From Sorangium aterium (GTDB lineage Bacteria; Myxococcota_A; Polyangia; Polyangiales; Polyangiaceae), in the NCBI RefSeq assembly GCF_028368935.1, contig NZ_JAQNDK010000001.1:248001-312000 (forward strand): a stretch of 64,000 bases of DNA, given 5' to 3'. The translations under genes and the position numbers were made by a program. This document shows, piece by piece, positions 9,173-17,787 of the stretch. Numbering within the stretch: position 1 is the stretch's first letter; each line of letters opens with the position of its first letter. The notes beneath the pieces were generated by a model. That model had not been told where the DNA came from and searched no databases. It worked only from the letters and a program-made list of their open reading frames with translations.

Positions 9173-9745
9173 ATGTCCCTGCTCGCCACCGCGCGCGAAC
9201 GCCGGCCGCGCGCGATCTCCGCGCCGGGAGGCCCGGTCCCGTCCTTCGAGCAGCTCTTCTTCGAACACGCGCCGTTCGTCTGGCGCGCGCTGCGGCGGCT
9301 CGGCGTCCATGAGGCCGACGCGGAGGACGTCTGCCAGGAGGTCTTCATGATCGTCCACCGGCGCCTCGCGAGCTTCGAGAGGCGATCGTCGGTCCAAACC
9401 TGGATCTACGGCATCTGCATCCGGGTCGCGGCCGACTACCGCAAGCGCGCCCACCGGCGCCGCGAGTCCGCGCGCGCCGAGCTGCCCGACCAGGAAGCGC
9501 ACGAGGACCAGCACGGGGCGCTCGAGGACCGTGAGGCGCGCGCGCTCCTCGACGCGTGCGTCCAGACGCTGGACGACGACAAGCGCGCTGTGTTCGTGCT
9601 GTTCGAGCTGGAGGAGCTGCCGATGACGGAGGTCGCCGAGGCGGTGGGCTGCCCGCTCCAGACGGCGTACGCGCGGCTCTACGCGGCGCGCCGCGTGGTC
9701 GAGGCCGCCCTGCGGCGCGCCACGGCCGGGAGGAGGATGCCTTGA
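9173..9745 (+). CDS. ECF-type RNA polymerase sigma factor
   Basis: A 190-residue sigma-70 family factor of the extracytoplasmic-function group. Region 2 is clear at about 25-95 (FFEHAPFVWRALRRLG, then ADAEDVCQEVFMIVHRRLAS and WIYGICIRVAADYRKR), and region 4 at about 130-180 (PMTEVAEAVGCPLQTAYARL) provides the helix-turn-helix that reads the -35 box. The linker between regions 2 and 4 is charged. The stop codon overlaps the TTG start of the next gene, so the pair is co-translated and the partner may be its regulator. The gene follows the secreted protein gene by 57 nt. Target promoters are unknown; another GGAACTG-type motif in this window (upstream of the giant kinases) resembles an ECF -35 box, but nothing links the two. 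Confidence 0.92.
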   Translation: MSLLATARERRPRAISAPGGPVPSFEQLFFEHAPFVWRALRRLGVHEADAEDVCQEVFMIVHRRLASFERRSSVQTWIYGICIRVAADYRKRAHRRRESARAELPDQEAHEDQHGALEDREARALLDACVQTLDDDKRAVFVLFELEELPMTEVAEAVGCPLQTAYARLYAARRVVEAALRRATAGRRMP

Positions 9746-10647
9746 GCAAACCGAAGGATCCGCCGCGGCTCGTCGATGCGTCCTCGGACACGACCGACGC
9801 CGTGCGCGCCGTCCTGCGCGCGGGTCGGCGCGAGCTCCCCGGGCCTTCCGACCTCGCCCGCCTCGCCGCGCGCCTCCCGCTCGGGCCGCTCCCGCCTCCG
9901 GGCGCCTCGCCGCCGGGCGCCTCGCCGCCCCCGCCGCCTCCACCCGCGCCCGGGCACCTCACCGCGGCCGCCGCGGGGCCTTCCGTGGCCTCCAGCGCGC
10001 TCCTCGGCGCGCTCCTCGGCCTAGGCGTCGTGGGGGGCGTGTGGTGGCGCGACACCGCCACGGCGCCGCGCGACGCCGCGCCCAGCGCCATCGCGACCGC
10101 CTCCGGGCCGAGCGCCGCCGCGCCCACGCCGACCCCCCCGCGGCTCGCGGAGCCCGGCTTCGACGGCGCCGGACACGACGGCGCCGGACACGCCGGATCG
10201 GAGGCCGGCCGCGGCGCAGCGCGTGCGCCCTCGAGCGCGACCGCGCCGCGCGACGAGCTCCTCCCGCGCGCGAGCACCGCCGCGCCGCGCGCCGGCGGGG
10301 CGGCGATCCCCTCGCCGGGCGCGCCGAGCGGCGACGCCCCCGCGAGCGCGAGCCCGCCTTCCGCCGGCGCCGCCGAGACCGAGGTCCAGCTGCTCCATCG
10401 CGCGCAGGACGCGCTCGCCGCCGACGCTGGTTCGTCCTTCGCGCTCACGGTCGAGCACGCGCGGCGCTTCCCCACCGGCGCGCTCGCTCAAGAGCGCGAG
10501 ATCATCGCCATCCGCGCCCTGCTCGCCCTCGGCCGCGCGGCCGAGGCGCGCGCCCGCGCCGCGAGCCTGCTCGAGCGGTTCCCCGGCTCCGCGTACCGCG
10601 GCAGGCTCGAATCGCTCGGCCTCGAGGAATCCTCTCCAAAAGATTGA
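9742..10647 (+). CDS. Single-pass membrane protein, partner of the ECF sigma factor
   Basis: A 301-residue protein starting at TTG (9742), which overlaps the sigma factor stop; GGGAGGAGG just upstream supports this start. The N-terminal 90 residues are likely cytoplasmic and Pro-rich (PLPPPGASPPGASPPPPPPP). A hydrophobic segment near residue 90 (SSALLGALLGLGVVGGVWW) is a transmembrane helix. A long Ala/Pro/Ser-rich linker follows, and the last 90 residues (QLLHRAQDALAADAGSSF to the C-terminus) look like one or two TPR-like helical hairpins. The position, topology and coupling suggest a membrane anti-sigma factor or a sigma-associated scaffold. No zinc-finger HxxxCxxC anti-sigma motif is seen, so the mechanism is inferred only from context. 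Confidence 0.8.
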   Translation: MSKPKDPPRLVDASSDTTDAVRAVLRAGRRELPGPSDLARLAARLPLGPLPPPGASPPGASPPPPPPPAPGHLTAAAAGPSVASSALLGALLGLGVVGGVWWRDTATAPRDAAPSAIATASGPSAAAPTPTPPRLAEPGFDGAGHDGAGHAGSEAGRGAARAPSSATAPRDELLPRASTAAPRAGGAAIPSPGAPSGDAPASASPPSAGAAETEVQLLHRAQDALAADAGSSFALTVEHARRFPTGALAQEREIIAIRALLALGRAAEARARAASLLERFPGSAYRGRLESLGLEESSPKD

Positions 10648-10706
10648 GCCGATCTCTCCACGTACCAGGTGACCGCACGATGCGGTCCTTTCGACGGAGA
10701 ACCCCC

Positions 10707-12443
10707 ATGTCGAGTCGCTTTTCCTCGCGCGCCTCGTTCCCGCGGCGCGCCGCGAACCTCTTCCTTCTCGCCTCGCTCGCGGCGACTTCGCCGCTCCTCG
10801 GCGGCTGCGGGATCGAGCTCCAGATTGGCGAAGAGCCCAGAGAGGGTGATGGTCCCGGCGCCGCGACGGGCACGGGCGGCTCCCCGCCGGGCGCCAGCAC
10901 CGCCACAGGCACGGGCGGCGGGGACGCCGCCGCGACGGGCACGGGCGGAGCCGGCGTTGCGGGTGGAGCCGGCGGTATGCTGCCCACCGGCGGCGGTGGC
11001 ACGGGAGGCGGCGAAGGCGGAGGAGATAGCCTCCCAGGCAAGCCGACCGATCCGGAATGCGCGGACTCCGTCGCCTATCTCGCTCCAATCGAGGTGAAAA
11101 CCCAGGCGCAGCTCGACGCGCTGCCGCTCATTCACAGCGCGGGTAACGTCGCGATCGCCGGCACCGTCGAGGACCTCCAGCACCTCAGGTGCCTGACCGG
11201 GGCGGACATCGTCGAGATCACGAGCGACTCGCTCGAGGATCTGAGCGGGCTCGAACGACTGCAGGTGGTCACGAACGACCTCACCGTCAAAAACACCCAA
11301 GCCTTGCGCTCCCTTTCGGGCCTCCAAGGACTTCGTCACGTGGGCCGCTACTTCAAGATCCTCGAGAACGCCGCCCTGCTCGATCTCCACGGCCTCGAGC
11401 TCTACGTCGAGGAATCGAACTACCTCGACCTCATCGGGAATCAGCGGCTCGAGAGCCTGGACGGCCTTGGCATCACGGACGCGCGACACCTCACCATCAT
11501 GGACAACCCGGCGCTCGAAAGCCTCGACGGCCTCCGCGTGGAGCGAGCCGCCAGCTTCGTGATCGTCAGAAATAACTCCCTCACGGACCTCGACGCCCTG
11601 TCGTCGCTGACCGAGGTCCGCGATCAGCTCCACGTCAGCCAGAATCGCGAGCTGCTGAGCATCGCCGGCCTCCACGGTCTCACTCGCGGAGTCGAGGTGG
11701 TCATCGACGACAACGACAAACTCCGCGATCTCGCCGGCCTGCAAAACATGAGCGAGATAGACCTGCTTCGCGTGAGCCAGAACGACTCTCTCGAAAACAT
11801 CGACGCGCTCGCGGGCATCGAGTTCGACCAGCTCTGTTTGCAGCGCAACGCCTCGCTCACGAACATCGATGGCTTGCAGGAACTCACGAGCATCGGAGCC
11901 ATTCTGATCCTCAACCAGCCGAGCATCAAGTCCCTCCGGACCCTGAGCAATTTGACGCGAGCAGGCATCGTCATGATCCATGAAACGGGCGTAACGAACC
12001 TCGAGGGCCTCGAGAACGCCAAGATCGACGTGGAGCTCTACGTCAACGACAACGCAAATCTCCAGAGCCTCACCGGTCTCAACCCCGACAATCACGTCCT
12101 CGAGGCCGTGTGGGTCATGAGAAATCCGATACTGAGCGATCTCGTCGGACTCGAAATGATCGAGGCCGCGACCAAAGCCATCTACATCAGCGACAACGGT
12201 CGACTGGTCTCCCTCTCGGGCCTCGACAATCTGACCTCGGTCCCCTCGCTCCTGATCATGCAAAATCCGGCGCTCACGGACATCGCGGCGCTCGGCTCGG
12301 TCGAGACCGTGGTCCAAAGGCTCTCGATCATGGACAATGCGTCGCTTCCGAGCTGTCAGGCCTGGGCCATCGCCGATCAAATCGAACCCGGCACGGCCAC
12401 CCTCGAGGTGAGCGGCAACTACCCGGGCGGCACCTGCGATTGA
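10707..12443 (+). CDS. Lipoprotein with repeated L-domain/LRR-like beta-solenoid
   Basis: A 578-residue lipoprotein. The start at 10707 is preferred over an in-frame ATG at 10680 because GGAGA lies 8 nt before it. The signal peptide ends in the lipobox LLGGC. A Gly/Thr-rich linker (TGTGGSPPGASTATGTGGG and more) of about 90 residues tethers the folded part. From about residue 125 to the end there are roughly a dozen repeats of about 23 residues with the pattern N-x-x-L-x-S-L-x-G-L (for example NQRLESLDGL, NPALESLDGL, NARLVSLSGL-like copies), typical of the receptor L-domain or leucine-rich repeat solenoids that bind proteins or glycans. It is probably surface-exposed and involved in recognition or adhesion. 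The ligand is unknown. Confidence 0.87.
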   Translation: MSSRFSSRASFPRRAANLFLLASLAATSPLLGGCGIELQIGEEPREGDGPGAATGTGGSPPGASTATGTGGGDAAATGTGGAGVAGGAGGMLPTGGGGTGGGEGGGDSLPGKPTDPECADSVAYLAPIEVKTQAQLDALPLIHSAGNVAIAGTVEDLQHLRCLTGADIVEITSDSLEDLSGLERLQVVTNDLTVKNTQALRSLSGLQGLRHVGRYFKILENAALLDLHGLELYVEESNYLDLIGNQRLESLDGLGITDARHLTIMDNPALESLDGLRVERAASFVIVRNNSLTDLDALSSLTEVRDQLHVSQNRELLSIAGLHGLTRGVEVVIDDNDKLRDLAGLQNMSEIDLLRVSQNDSLENIDALAGIEFDQLCLQRNASLTNIDGLQELTSIGAILILNQPSIKSLRTLSNLTRAGIVMIHETGVTNLEGLENAKIDVELYVNDNANLQSLTGLNPDNHVLEAVWVMRNPILSDLVGLEMIEAATKAIYISDNGRLVSLSGLDNLTSVPSLLIMQNPALTDIAALGSVETVVQRLSIMDNASLPSCQAWAIADQIEPGTATLEVSGNYPGGTCD

Positions 12444-12456
12444 TCTAAAAAATCAA
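12440..12456 (+). terminator. Short AT-rich hairpin after the L-domain lipoprotein gene
   Basis: A 5-bp inverted repeat TTGAT/ATCAA with an A-rich loop straddles the stop codon. It is one of few AT-rich spots in the area. The stem is weak and there is no T-run on this strand, so termination is uncertain. Confidence 0.2.
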
Positions 12457-12529
12457 CAAATCCAACGAGTTCATTCGACTGCGCAGGTTTGTCTACACCA
12501 CGCTGGCGCGGCGGCGTAACCTGCGGCGC

Positions 12530-13783
12530 ATGACCTTCGGCCGCACCCTGCGTCGCGCGATCCCATGCCTCTGTCCGTTGGCCCTGCTCGCCGCGTGCAC
12601 GGAGGAACAGCCCTCGGACGCGGGCGCCGGCGGAGGCACCGGGACCTCCGAGAGCACCGGGAGCACGAGCACCGCGACCGGGACCAGCGCGGGCACCGGC
12701 GGCGCTGGCGAGAGCGATGGCAGCGGCGGCAGTGGAGGCAGCGGCGGCGTGCCGTCACGGGACCCCGAGGAGGTCCCGGTGCTGGAGAACGTCGTGTTCT
12801 ATGACGGCTACGCCGAGACGGTCGACGAACCGATCCCGGACGGCGTGATCCGCCACAACAACTCGCTGGTCGCGACCAGGTTGACCGACGAGCTGCTCGC
12901 CAAGGTCCAAACCACCCTGAAGGTCCGCGTGGTCGTGGGAGCGCTGTGCGACAACTACGACCGACTCGGCTCGGTCAACCTGGCGCTGGTCCCCAAGGGC
13001 GCCCAGACCTATGTTCCCGGCGAGGTCGACCGGATCGAGGTCGCGCGGTTCGTCACGCCGTTCATGGACATGAACAAGCAGCCGACGACGGTCCCCTACG
13101 AATGGGAGGCCAGCAACCTCGTACCGATCTTGAAGGACCCCGACCTCCTGGCCGATCACGATATTTGGTTCGAGCTGGGCATCTTCGGCGTGCCTTACGC
13201 CGCGAACGACGAGGTCCCCGGCTGCGCCGGTCGCAATGACACGCAGCTCGGATCCCTGATGTTGTACACCGACAGCACGAAGGAGGCCCAGGACTTCAGC
13301 GTCCTGTTGCCGCTCGCGATCAGCGAAGATTTCAACAATTACGCGACGGGCGCCAGCGACAAGGTCGGCACGACCCGCAAGACCGTCCGCTTCGAGCTGC
13401 CGGCAGACACACAGAACGCGCAGCTCGTATTGATCACATCGAATCACGGCGCCAACGAGGGCGGCGAGGAGTATATTCGCCGCGAGCACTACGTGTACGT
13501 CGACGGCGAGCTGGCCTTGCAGTACAAGCCCGGGCGCACGTCGTGCGAGCCGTTTCGCAAGTACAACACCCAGGGCAACGGCATCTACGGGCGGTCCCCG
13601 CGGTCGGACGCACAGTGGCAGTCGTTCAGCAACTGGTGCCCCGGCGACGCGATCGACACCCGGATCGTCCCGTGGGGGGCGGCGAGCGCCGGTATGCACG
13701 AATTCGTGATCGACGTCCCCGACGCGACCTTCGTCGGCGGGGAGGGCAACTTCCCGTTCTCGCTCTACGTGCAGGCTCAGTGA
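12530..13783 (+). CDS. Lipoprotein related to peptide-N-glycosidase F (C-terminal domain)
   Basis: A 417-residue lipoprotein: signal peptide with lipobox LLAAC, then a Gly/Ser/Thr linker (about 30-75) and a folded region. The C-terminal half matches the PNGase F C-terminal jelly-roll pattern: a SNHGANEGGEEY segment, REHYVYVDGELALQYKPGR, C-E-P-F-R, then SNWCPGDAID and a final strand pair (GMHEFVIDVPDATFVGG). In characterised PNGase F two such jelly rolls release N-linked glycans from glycoproteins. The N-terminal half (VVVGALCDNYDRLGSVNLAL, VTPFMDMNK) resembles the partner jelly roll. Whether the catalytic acid residues are kept cannot be decided without alignment, so deglycosylation activity is inferred. 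No clear ribosome binding site is present; a predatory or scavenging role on eukaryotic or bacterial glycoproteins is plausible. Confidence 0.8.
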   Translation: MTFGRTLRRAIPCLCPLALLAACTEEQPSDAGAGGGTGTSESTGSTSTATGTSAGTGGAGESDGSGGSGGSGGVPSRDPEEVPVLENVVFYDGYAETVDEPIPDGVIRHNNSLVATRLTDELLAKVQTTLKVRVVVGALCDNYDRLGSVNLALVPKGAQTYVPGEVDRIEVARFVTPFMDMNKQPTTVPYEWEASNLVPILKDPDLLADHDIWFELGIFGVPYAANDEVPGCAGRNDTQLGSLMLYTDSTKEAQDFSVLLPLAISEDFNNYATGASDKVGTTRKTVRFELPADTQNAQLVLITSNHGANEGGEEYIRREHYVYVDGELALQYKPGRTSCEPFRKYNTQGNGIYGRSPRSDAQWQSFSNWCPGDAIDTRIVPWGAASAGMHEFVIDVPDATFVGGEGNFPFSLYVQAQ

Positions 13784-14072
13784 ATTCGTCTCTTTGACCC
13801 TCTCGACGGCTCGCGTCGCGACGCCGTCGTCGTGCTCGATGTCTCGGGCTGGGGCTGCAGATCGAGCTGTGGCCGCGCAGGCCACACCCGCGCGGCGCGG
13901 TGCGACGGCCGCGCGACAAACTCGCCAAAGGCAGCGCGAATTCCGCGGTTCGCGGACGGTACGTCGATTGCTTGGCCGGGCCTCGAACGCACAGCGACCC
14001 AGGCGCGTCGCTGCGTGTCAGCCCACCAGCGCCGCGGCGCCGCGCGAGAGCGCAGGAGCCATGGAGACGATC

Positions 14073-15863
14073 ATGTCGAAGCACCTCTTCCGCACCGCAC
14101 CGTTCCTCGGAATCCTGATCACCACCGGCTGCGCCGCGACAGCCGGCGTCGATGAGCTCGACGATGAGCCGGTCGGAGAGGCCGAGAGCGCGCTCGCCGC
14201 CGAGATGACGCTCAGCCCGAACCAGCGGATCGTCAACGCCGCAAGCCTATACACCGCGAACCCGGACATCGCGGTGAGCCAGTTCGCCGAGGCGTCGCTG
14301 GGCGGCTACTGCAACGGCGTGATGATCGGCCCGAACGTCTTCTTCAGCGCGGCCCACTGCGGGGGCGGGCCGACGACCATCACCTTCCGGACGTACCGGA
14401 ACGGCAGCACGGCCACGTCGGACACGGAGGCCTTCACGTGCGACGCGATGGAGCAGACGTTCAACGACACGGACGGCGTGCTCTTCTTCTGCTGGCCGAA
14501 CGCCGCCGGCGAGAACCCGGGCGACAAGTACGGCTACGTCGATTTCGATGTGTCGCCGCCCGTCGTCGGACAGCAGATCTACAGCATCTCGGCGAACAAC
14601 CAGCAGAACGGCAGCCTCCCCTTCGACACGCGCATGTTCGCGAACGGCCAGGTCACGAGCGTCACCGGCGCGGGGCACTGGTTCACCCCGTCCTCGGCGC
14701 CGAACACCGGCGTCGAGATGAACGTCTGGGGAGAAGGGGGCATGAGCGGCTCGCCCCATTTCAACGCGGCGAACGGAAAGATGATCATCGCCCCGCTCTC
14801 CACGGCGTGCTCCGCCGGGTGCTGGGGCCGCAACGCGCTCTCGATGCGCGATCTGCTCTACTGGGGGTACATCAACCCGAGCTTCGACCCCGCGGCCCAG
14901 GGCCCCACGGTCAACGTCTCGCTCGTCACGAGCCTCGGCCTCACCCCGGCCAGCTACTACGGCTGGGCGGACAAGGAGCTCGACTGGGAGTTCGACATCC
15001 AGCGCGACCTCGAGCGGCTGCGCGGCGAGGCCCGGCGCGACTGGTACAACCTCGGCTTCGACAGCCAGCGCCGCAACGCGCTCTGGGACCTCACCGCGCT
15101 CGCGACCTTCGACCTGGCGAACCGGTGGGCGCGCATCAACCGCACGACCGGCGCGGGCTACGCCGACGCGCTGTCGCACGGCAAGCTGAACCTGGCCGCG
15201 GGCAGCTACCGGATCACGCTCATGACCTACACGCAGGCGAGCCAGTACTCGAGCTCGCTGTGGGTGGGGCTGAAGAGCGGCGCGACGTGGGTCGGGGGCG
15301 AGTACGTGGCGAACACCGTGGGTTCGGGCTGGCAGATGCACACGCTCGAGGTGAACGCCCCGTCCGACGGGCTCACGCTCGGGCTCGGCGTGTACGGGAC
15401 CGCCGATATCCTCGTGTCCGCGCCGAGCGTGGTGAAGAGCACCGCGGTCATGAACTTCGACACCTTCGACAAGCGCACGAACTGGCGCAATGACATCGAC
15501 GGGAGCCGGGCGCAGGTGGTCCCTGACGGGCGGGTGACGGGTGCGCCCAACTGGGCGGTTCGCGTGACGCAGAGCGCGACGGGCTACCCGGTGCGCAACC
15601 GCCAGCTCGCGCTGGCCGCGGGGCGGCCGTACCAGATCTGCTTCGACGCGCGCAGGACCACCGCGAGCGGGTCTTCCCAGGCCGAGCTCCGCGTCGTGAG
15701 CGGCGGCGCCCAGGTGATGTGGACGAGCTTCTCGCCCTCGAGCGCCTGGAGCACCACCTGCTCGGCGTCGTTCACCCCGCCGTCGGACGACAACAACCTG
15801 CAGATCCGCGTCACGACCGGAGATCCGGTCCTCGTCGACAACATCGCGATCACCGCGATGTGA
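14073..15863 (+). CDS. Secreted trypsin-fold serine protease with C-terminal jelly-roll-like tail
   Basis: A 596-residue secreted protein. The ATG at 14073 has GGAG 6 nt upstream; the ATG at 14061 is too close to its own GGAG. The signal sequence (LFRTAPFLGILITTGC) is followed by an acidic propeptide-like stretch (DELDDEPVGEAESALA). The S1 chymotrypsin-like domain covers about 50-270: catalytic His95 in FSAAHCGGG, candidate Asp near 132-134 (NDTDGVLFF), and nucleophile Ser225 in GEGGMSGSP. The rest (about 300-596) has two beta-rich modules; the last one (FDTFDKRTNWRND to VLVDNIAITAM) has the layout of CenC-like carbohydrate-binding modules. The lipobox is poor (T at -3), so it is probably secreted rather than lipidated. 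It may act on prey or matrix proteins. Confidence 0.87.
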   Translation: MSKHLFRTAPFLGILITTGCAATAGVDELDDEPVGEAESALAAEMTLSPNQRIVNAASLYTANPDIAVSQFAEASLGGYCNGVMIGPNVFFSAAHCGGGPTTITFRTYRNGSTATSDTEAFTCDAMEQTFNDTDGVLFFCWPNAAGENPGDKYGYVDFDVSPPVVGQQIYSISANNQQNGSLPFDTRMFANGQVTSVTGAGHWFTPSSAPNTGVEMNVWGEGGMSGSPHFNAANGKMIIAPLSTACSAGCWGRNALSMRDLLYWGYINPSFDPAAQGPTVNVSLVTSLGLTPASYYGWADKELDWEFDIQRDLERLRGEARRDWYNLGFDSQRRNALWDLTALATFDLANRWARINRTTGAGYADALSHGKLNLAAGSYRITLMTYTQASQYSSSLWVGLKSGATWVGGEYVANTVGSGWQMHTLEVNAPSDGLTLGLGVYGTADILVSAPSVVKSTAVMNFDTFDKRTNWRNDIDGSRAQVVPDGRVTGAPNWAVRVTQSATGYPVRNRQLALAAGRPYQICFDARRTTASGSSQAELRVVSGGAQVMWTSFSPSSAWSTTCSASFTPPSDDNNLQIRVTTGDPVLVDNIAITAM

Positions 15864-16003
15864 CGCGGCGCCGGCACGACCACGACCACGACGGTGAAGG
15901 ATGGTGGGGGGCGGGCTTCGTGCCCTGAGCCCTCGACCGCCTGGCGACGGGAGGCTTTGTCAGGCGCGATAACCTACCTGGGAACGGCCGAGTCGGATCA
16001 CCG

Positions 16004-16795
16004 TCACGGGACGAACGCGATGTCGTCCACGAGCATGTCGAACACGGTCGACTTCGCCGTGTGGAACTCGATCGAGTAAGCGTGCGCAGCGTCGAACGCC
16101 GGGGGCGCAGGCACACCCCAGCCGTCCGTGCTGAGGATATCGAACATGACCGTGTACTGCGCCCACTCGGTCGTGATGTCGATCCCTTCACCGAAGTGGT
16201 CGCCGCAGCCCGTGCCTTCACACACGCCGCCCTCGCGATCGGTGTTGCGGTCGGGGAAGTTCACGTAGATGTGCGTCGGCGCTGCCGCCTTGGCCCAGAA
16301 GGTCAGGCCCGAGTAGGCAGAAGCGTCGTAGGTGAGCTTCGCTCCCCCTGGGGCGAGGTTCAGATCGAACCCCATGCCGGCCCCCCTCGTGACGAAGCCG
16401 CTCCCCGCGACGTGAGCGGCGTACTCGCTCGGACCGTGCCCGGGCGCGACCGGTACGAACGGGCGGCCGGGCAGAGGGGTCTGCGTGCCGCCCCGGGTGC
16501 CGTCGTTGTACGTGTACCAGCTGCCGATGCGGTCCTTGCACCGGACGATCGCGCCGTCGCCGTCCTCCAGGTCGTCGAGGAGCGCGGTGCAGGCAGGGAG
16601 CTCGGGCTCCGCGTCCGAGCCGCCCGAGCCGCCGGCGCCGCCCCTACCCTCGTCCGAGCCGCCGGCTCCCCCGGCCCCTCCAGCGAGGCCAAACGGATCG
16701 GGGTCGTACTCGCCGGGCGAGATGCCAAGGACGAGGCCGCACCCGTTCAGCACCACCGACGCGCAGAGGGCGACCGTGAGCACCTGGAAGCGCAT
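16004..16795 (-). CDS. Lipoprotein with carbohydrate-binding-like jelly-roll domain
   Basis: A 263-residue lipoprotein: MRFQVLTVALCASVVLNGC is a signal peptide with a lipobox-like end, followed by a Gly-rich linker (GLAGGAGGAGGSDEGRGG). The remainder begins LLDDLEDGDGAIV and GSWYTYNDGT, the usual opening of CBM11-like carbohydrate-binding domains in myxobacterial lipoproteins, and ends with beta strands such as YSGLTFWAKA and FDMLVDDIAFVP. The ATG shares one base with the stop of the gene upstream (TGATG), so the two are translationally coupled. Likely located on the outer surface, binding polysaccharide; the ligand is not known. Confidence 0.83.
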   Translation of the reverse strand: MRFQVLTVALCASVVLNGCGLVLGISPGEYDPDPFGLAGGAGGAGGSDEGRGGAGGSGGSDAEPELPACTALLDDLEDGDGAIVRCKDRIGSWYTYNDGTRGGTQTPLPGRPFVPVAPGHGPSEYAAHVAGSGFVTRGAGMGFDLNLAPGGAKLTYDASAYSGLTFWAKAAAPTHIYVNFPDRNTDREGGVCEGTGCGDHFGEGIDITTEWAQYTVMFDILSTDGWGVPAPPAFDAAHAYSIEFHTAKSTVFDMLVDDIAFVP

Positions 16796-17787
16796 CAGAA
16801 GCTGCCTTGTACGAGCGCTCCGCCCACCGCGGGCGAAAGCCCGAGCGACACGCCCTGGGTCGAGCTCTTCGCCGTGAGCCACAGCACGCCGCCGCCGGCG
16901 ATGGCCGCGAGGCCGACGCCGAAGACCACGGTCGCGACGTTCGCGCGCGCCACGGCGCTGCCGCGGATGTCCATGCCGCGCCGATCGCAGCGGTCGCCGT
17001 TGCAGAACGGGCGCGACTCGTCGAACCTCGACTTCGCCGCGAAGCCGAGCGCCGCCCCGACGCCCACACCCACGACCCCTGCGCCTGCCGTGACGAGCGC
17101 GATCGTGCGGCGCCCATCCCCCGCGCCGCCCGCGTCCCTCGATGCAGGGTCGTCCTCCAGCGCGCGCACGACGAGGGTCGAGGTCTCGCCGCCCGGCTTC
17201 ACCTCGACCTGCGCCGTCCAGGCCCGCTTGCCCGGCGCGCTCGCCTGGATCACGTGGGTCCCTGCGTCGACCGGCATGGGCACGCCCCACTGGCCGGGGC
17301 CGACCGGCGTGCCGTCGCGCTTCACCTCGAGGCCCGGCGTGCTCGCGGCCTCGACGACCACCGAGAGGCGGGAGACCTTCGGCTGGACGGCCGCCGCGCG
17401 CTCGCGCGCCTTCGCCTCCTTCACGCGGTCGCCGCTCGCGTGCACCCGCGCGGCGACCTCGAGGAACTGCGCCCACGCGGAGGCCATCTTGCCGATGCGC
17501 TCGTAGCAATCGGCGAGGAAATAGCGGGTGTTGACGCTGTCGTAGAGGCGCAGGCTCTCCTCGTACTTGGGGCAGGCGCGCGACGCCTGGCCAGCGTCGA
17601 CGAGCGCTCCCGCCTCCCGGAACAGCGCCACGGCGCCCGCCTTGTCCTCGGCCCTCGCCGCGCGCCCTCCCGCGATCGCCGCCGCCAGGCCGATGCCGAT
17701 CGCGCAGAGGCGCGCGGCGCGCCCGCGCTTCGGTCGGCTTTTCGTGTGCGGCAGCGTCATCGTGTCGGCGAAGGTATCAGAAGACAT
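16795..17787 (-). CDS. TPR and PEGA-like membrane protein coupled to a kinase
   Basis: A 330-residue protein with an N-terminal signal or anchor segment (ARLCAIGIGLAAAIAGGRAARA), a TPR-like region (about 50-135, AVALFREAGALVDAGQ, YEESLRLYDSVNTRYFLADC), a PEGA-like beta module (LSVVVEAASTPGLEVKRDG, GTHVIQASAPGKRAW), and two hydrophobic segments near the C-terminus (about 230-250 and 290-308). The first ATG (17787) overlaps the end of the kinase gene by 11 nt; an internal ATG at 17760 avoids the overlap but has no better ribosome binding site. Proteins of this type are common beside myxobacterial kinases and are taken to be envelope-associated sensors or structural partners. Confidence 0.82.
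   Translation of the reverse strand: MSSDTFADTMTLPHTKSRPKRGRAARLCAIGIGLAAAIAGGRAARAEDKAGAVALFREAGALVDAGQASRACPKYEESLRLYDSVNTRYFLADCYERIGKMASAWAQFLEVAARVHASGDRVKEAKARERAAAVQPKVSRLSVVVEAASTPGLEVKRDGTPVGPGQWGVPMPVDAGTHVIQASAPGKRAWTAQVEVKPGGETSTLVVRALEDDPASRDAGGAGDGRRTIALVTAGAGVVGVGVGAALGFAAKSRFDESRPFCNGDRCDRRGMDIRGSAVARANVATVVFGVGLAAIAGGGVLWLTAKSSTQGVSLGLSPAVGGALVQGSF

Noticed and set aside
14129-14134. Lipobox in the serine protease (ITTGC)
   Set aside because: Thr at -3 is unusual for lipidation; a normal secreted pre-pro-enzyme is more likely.
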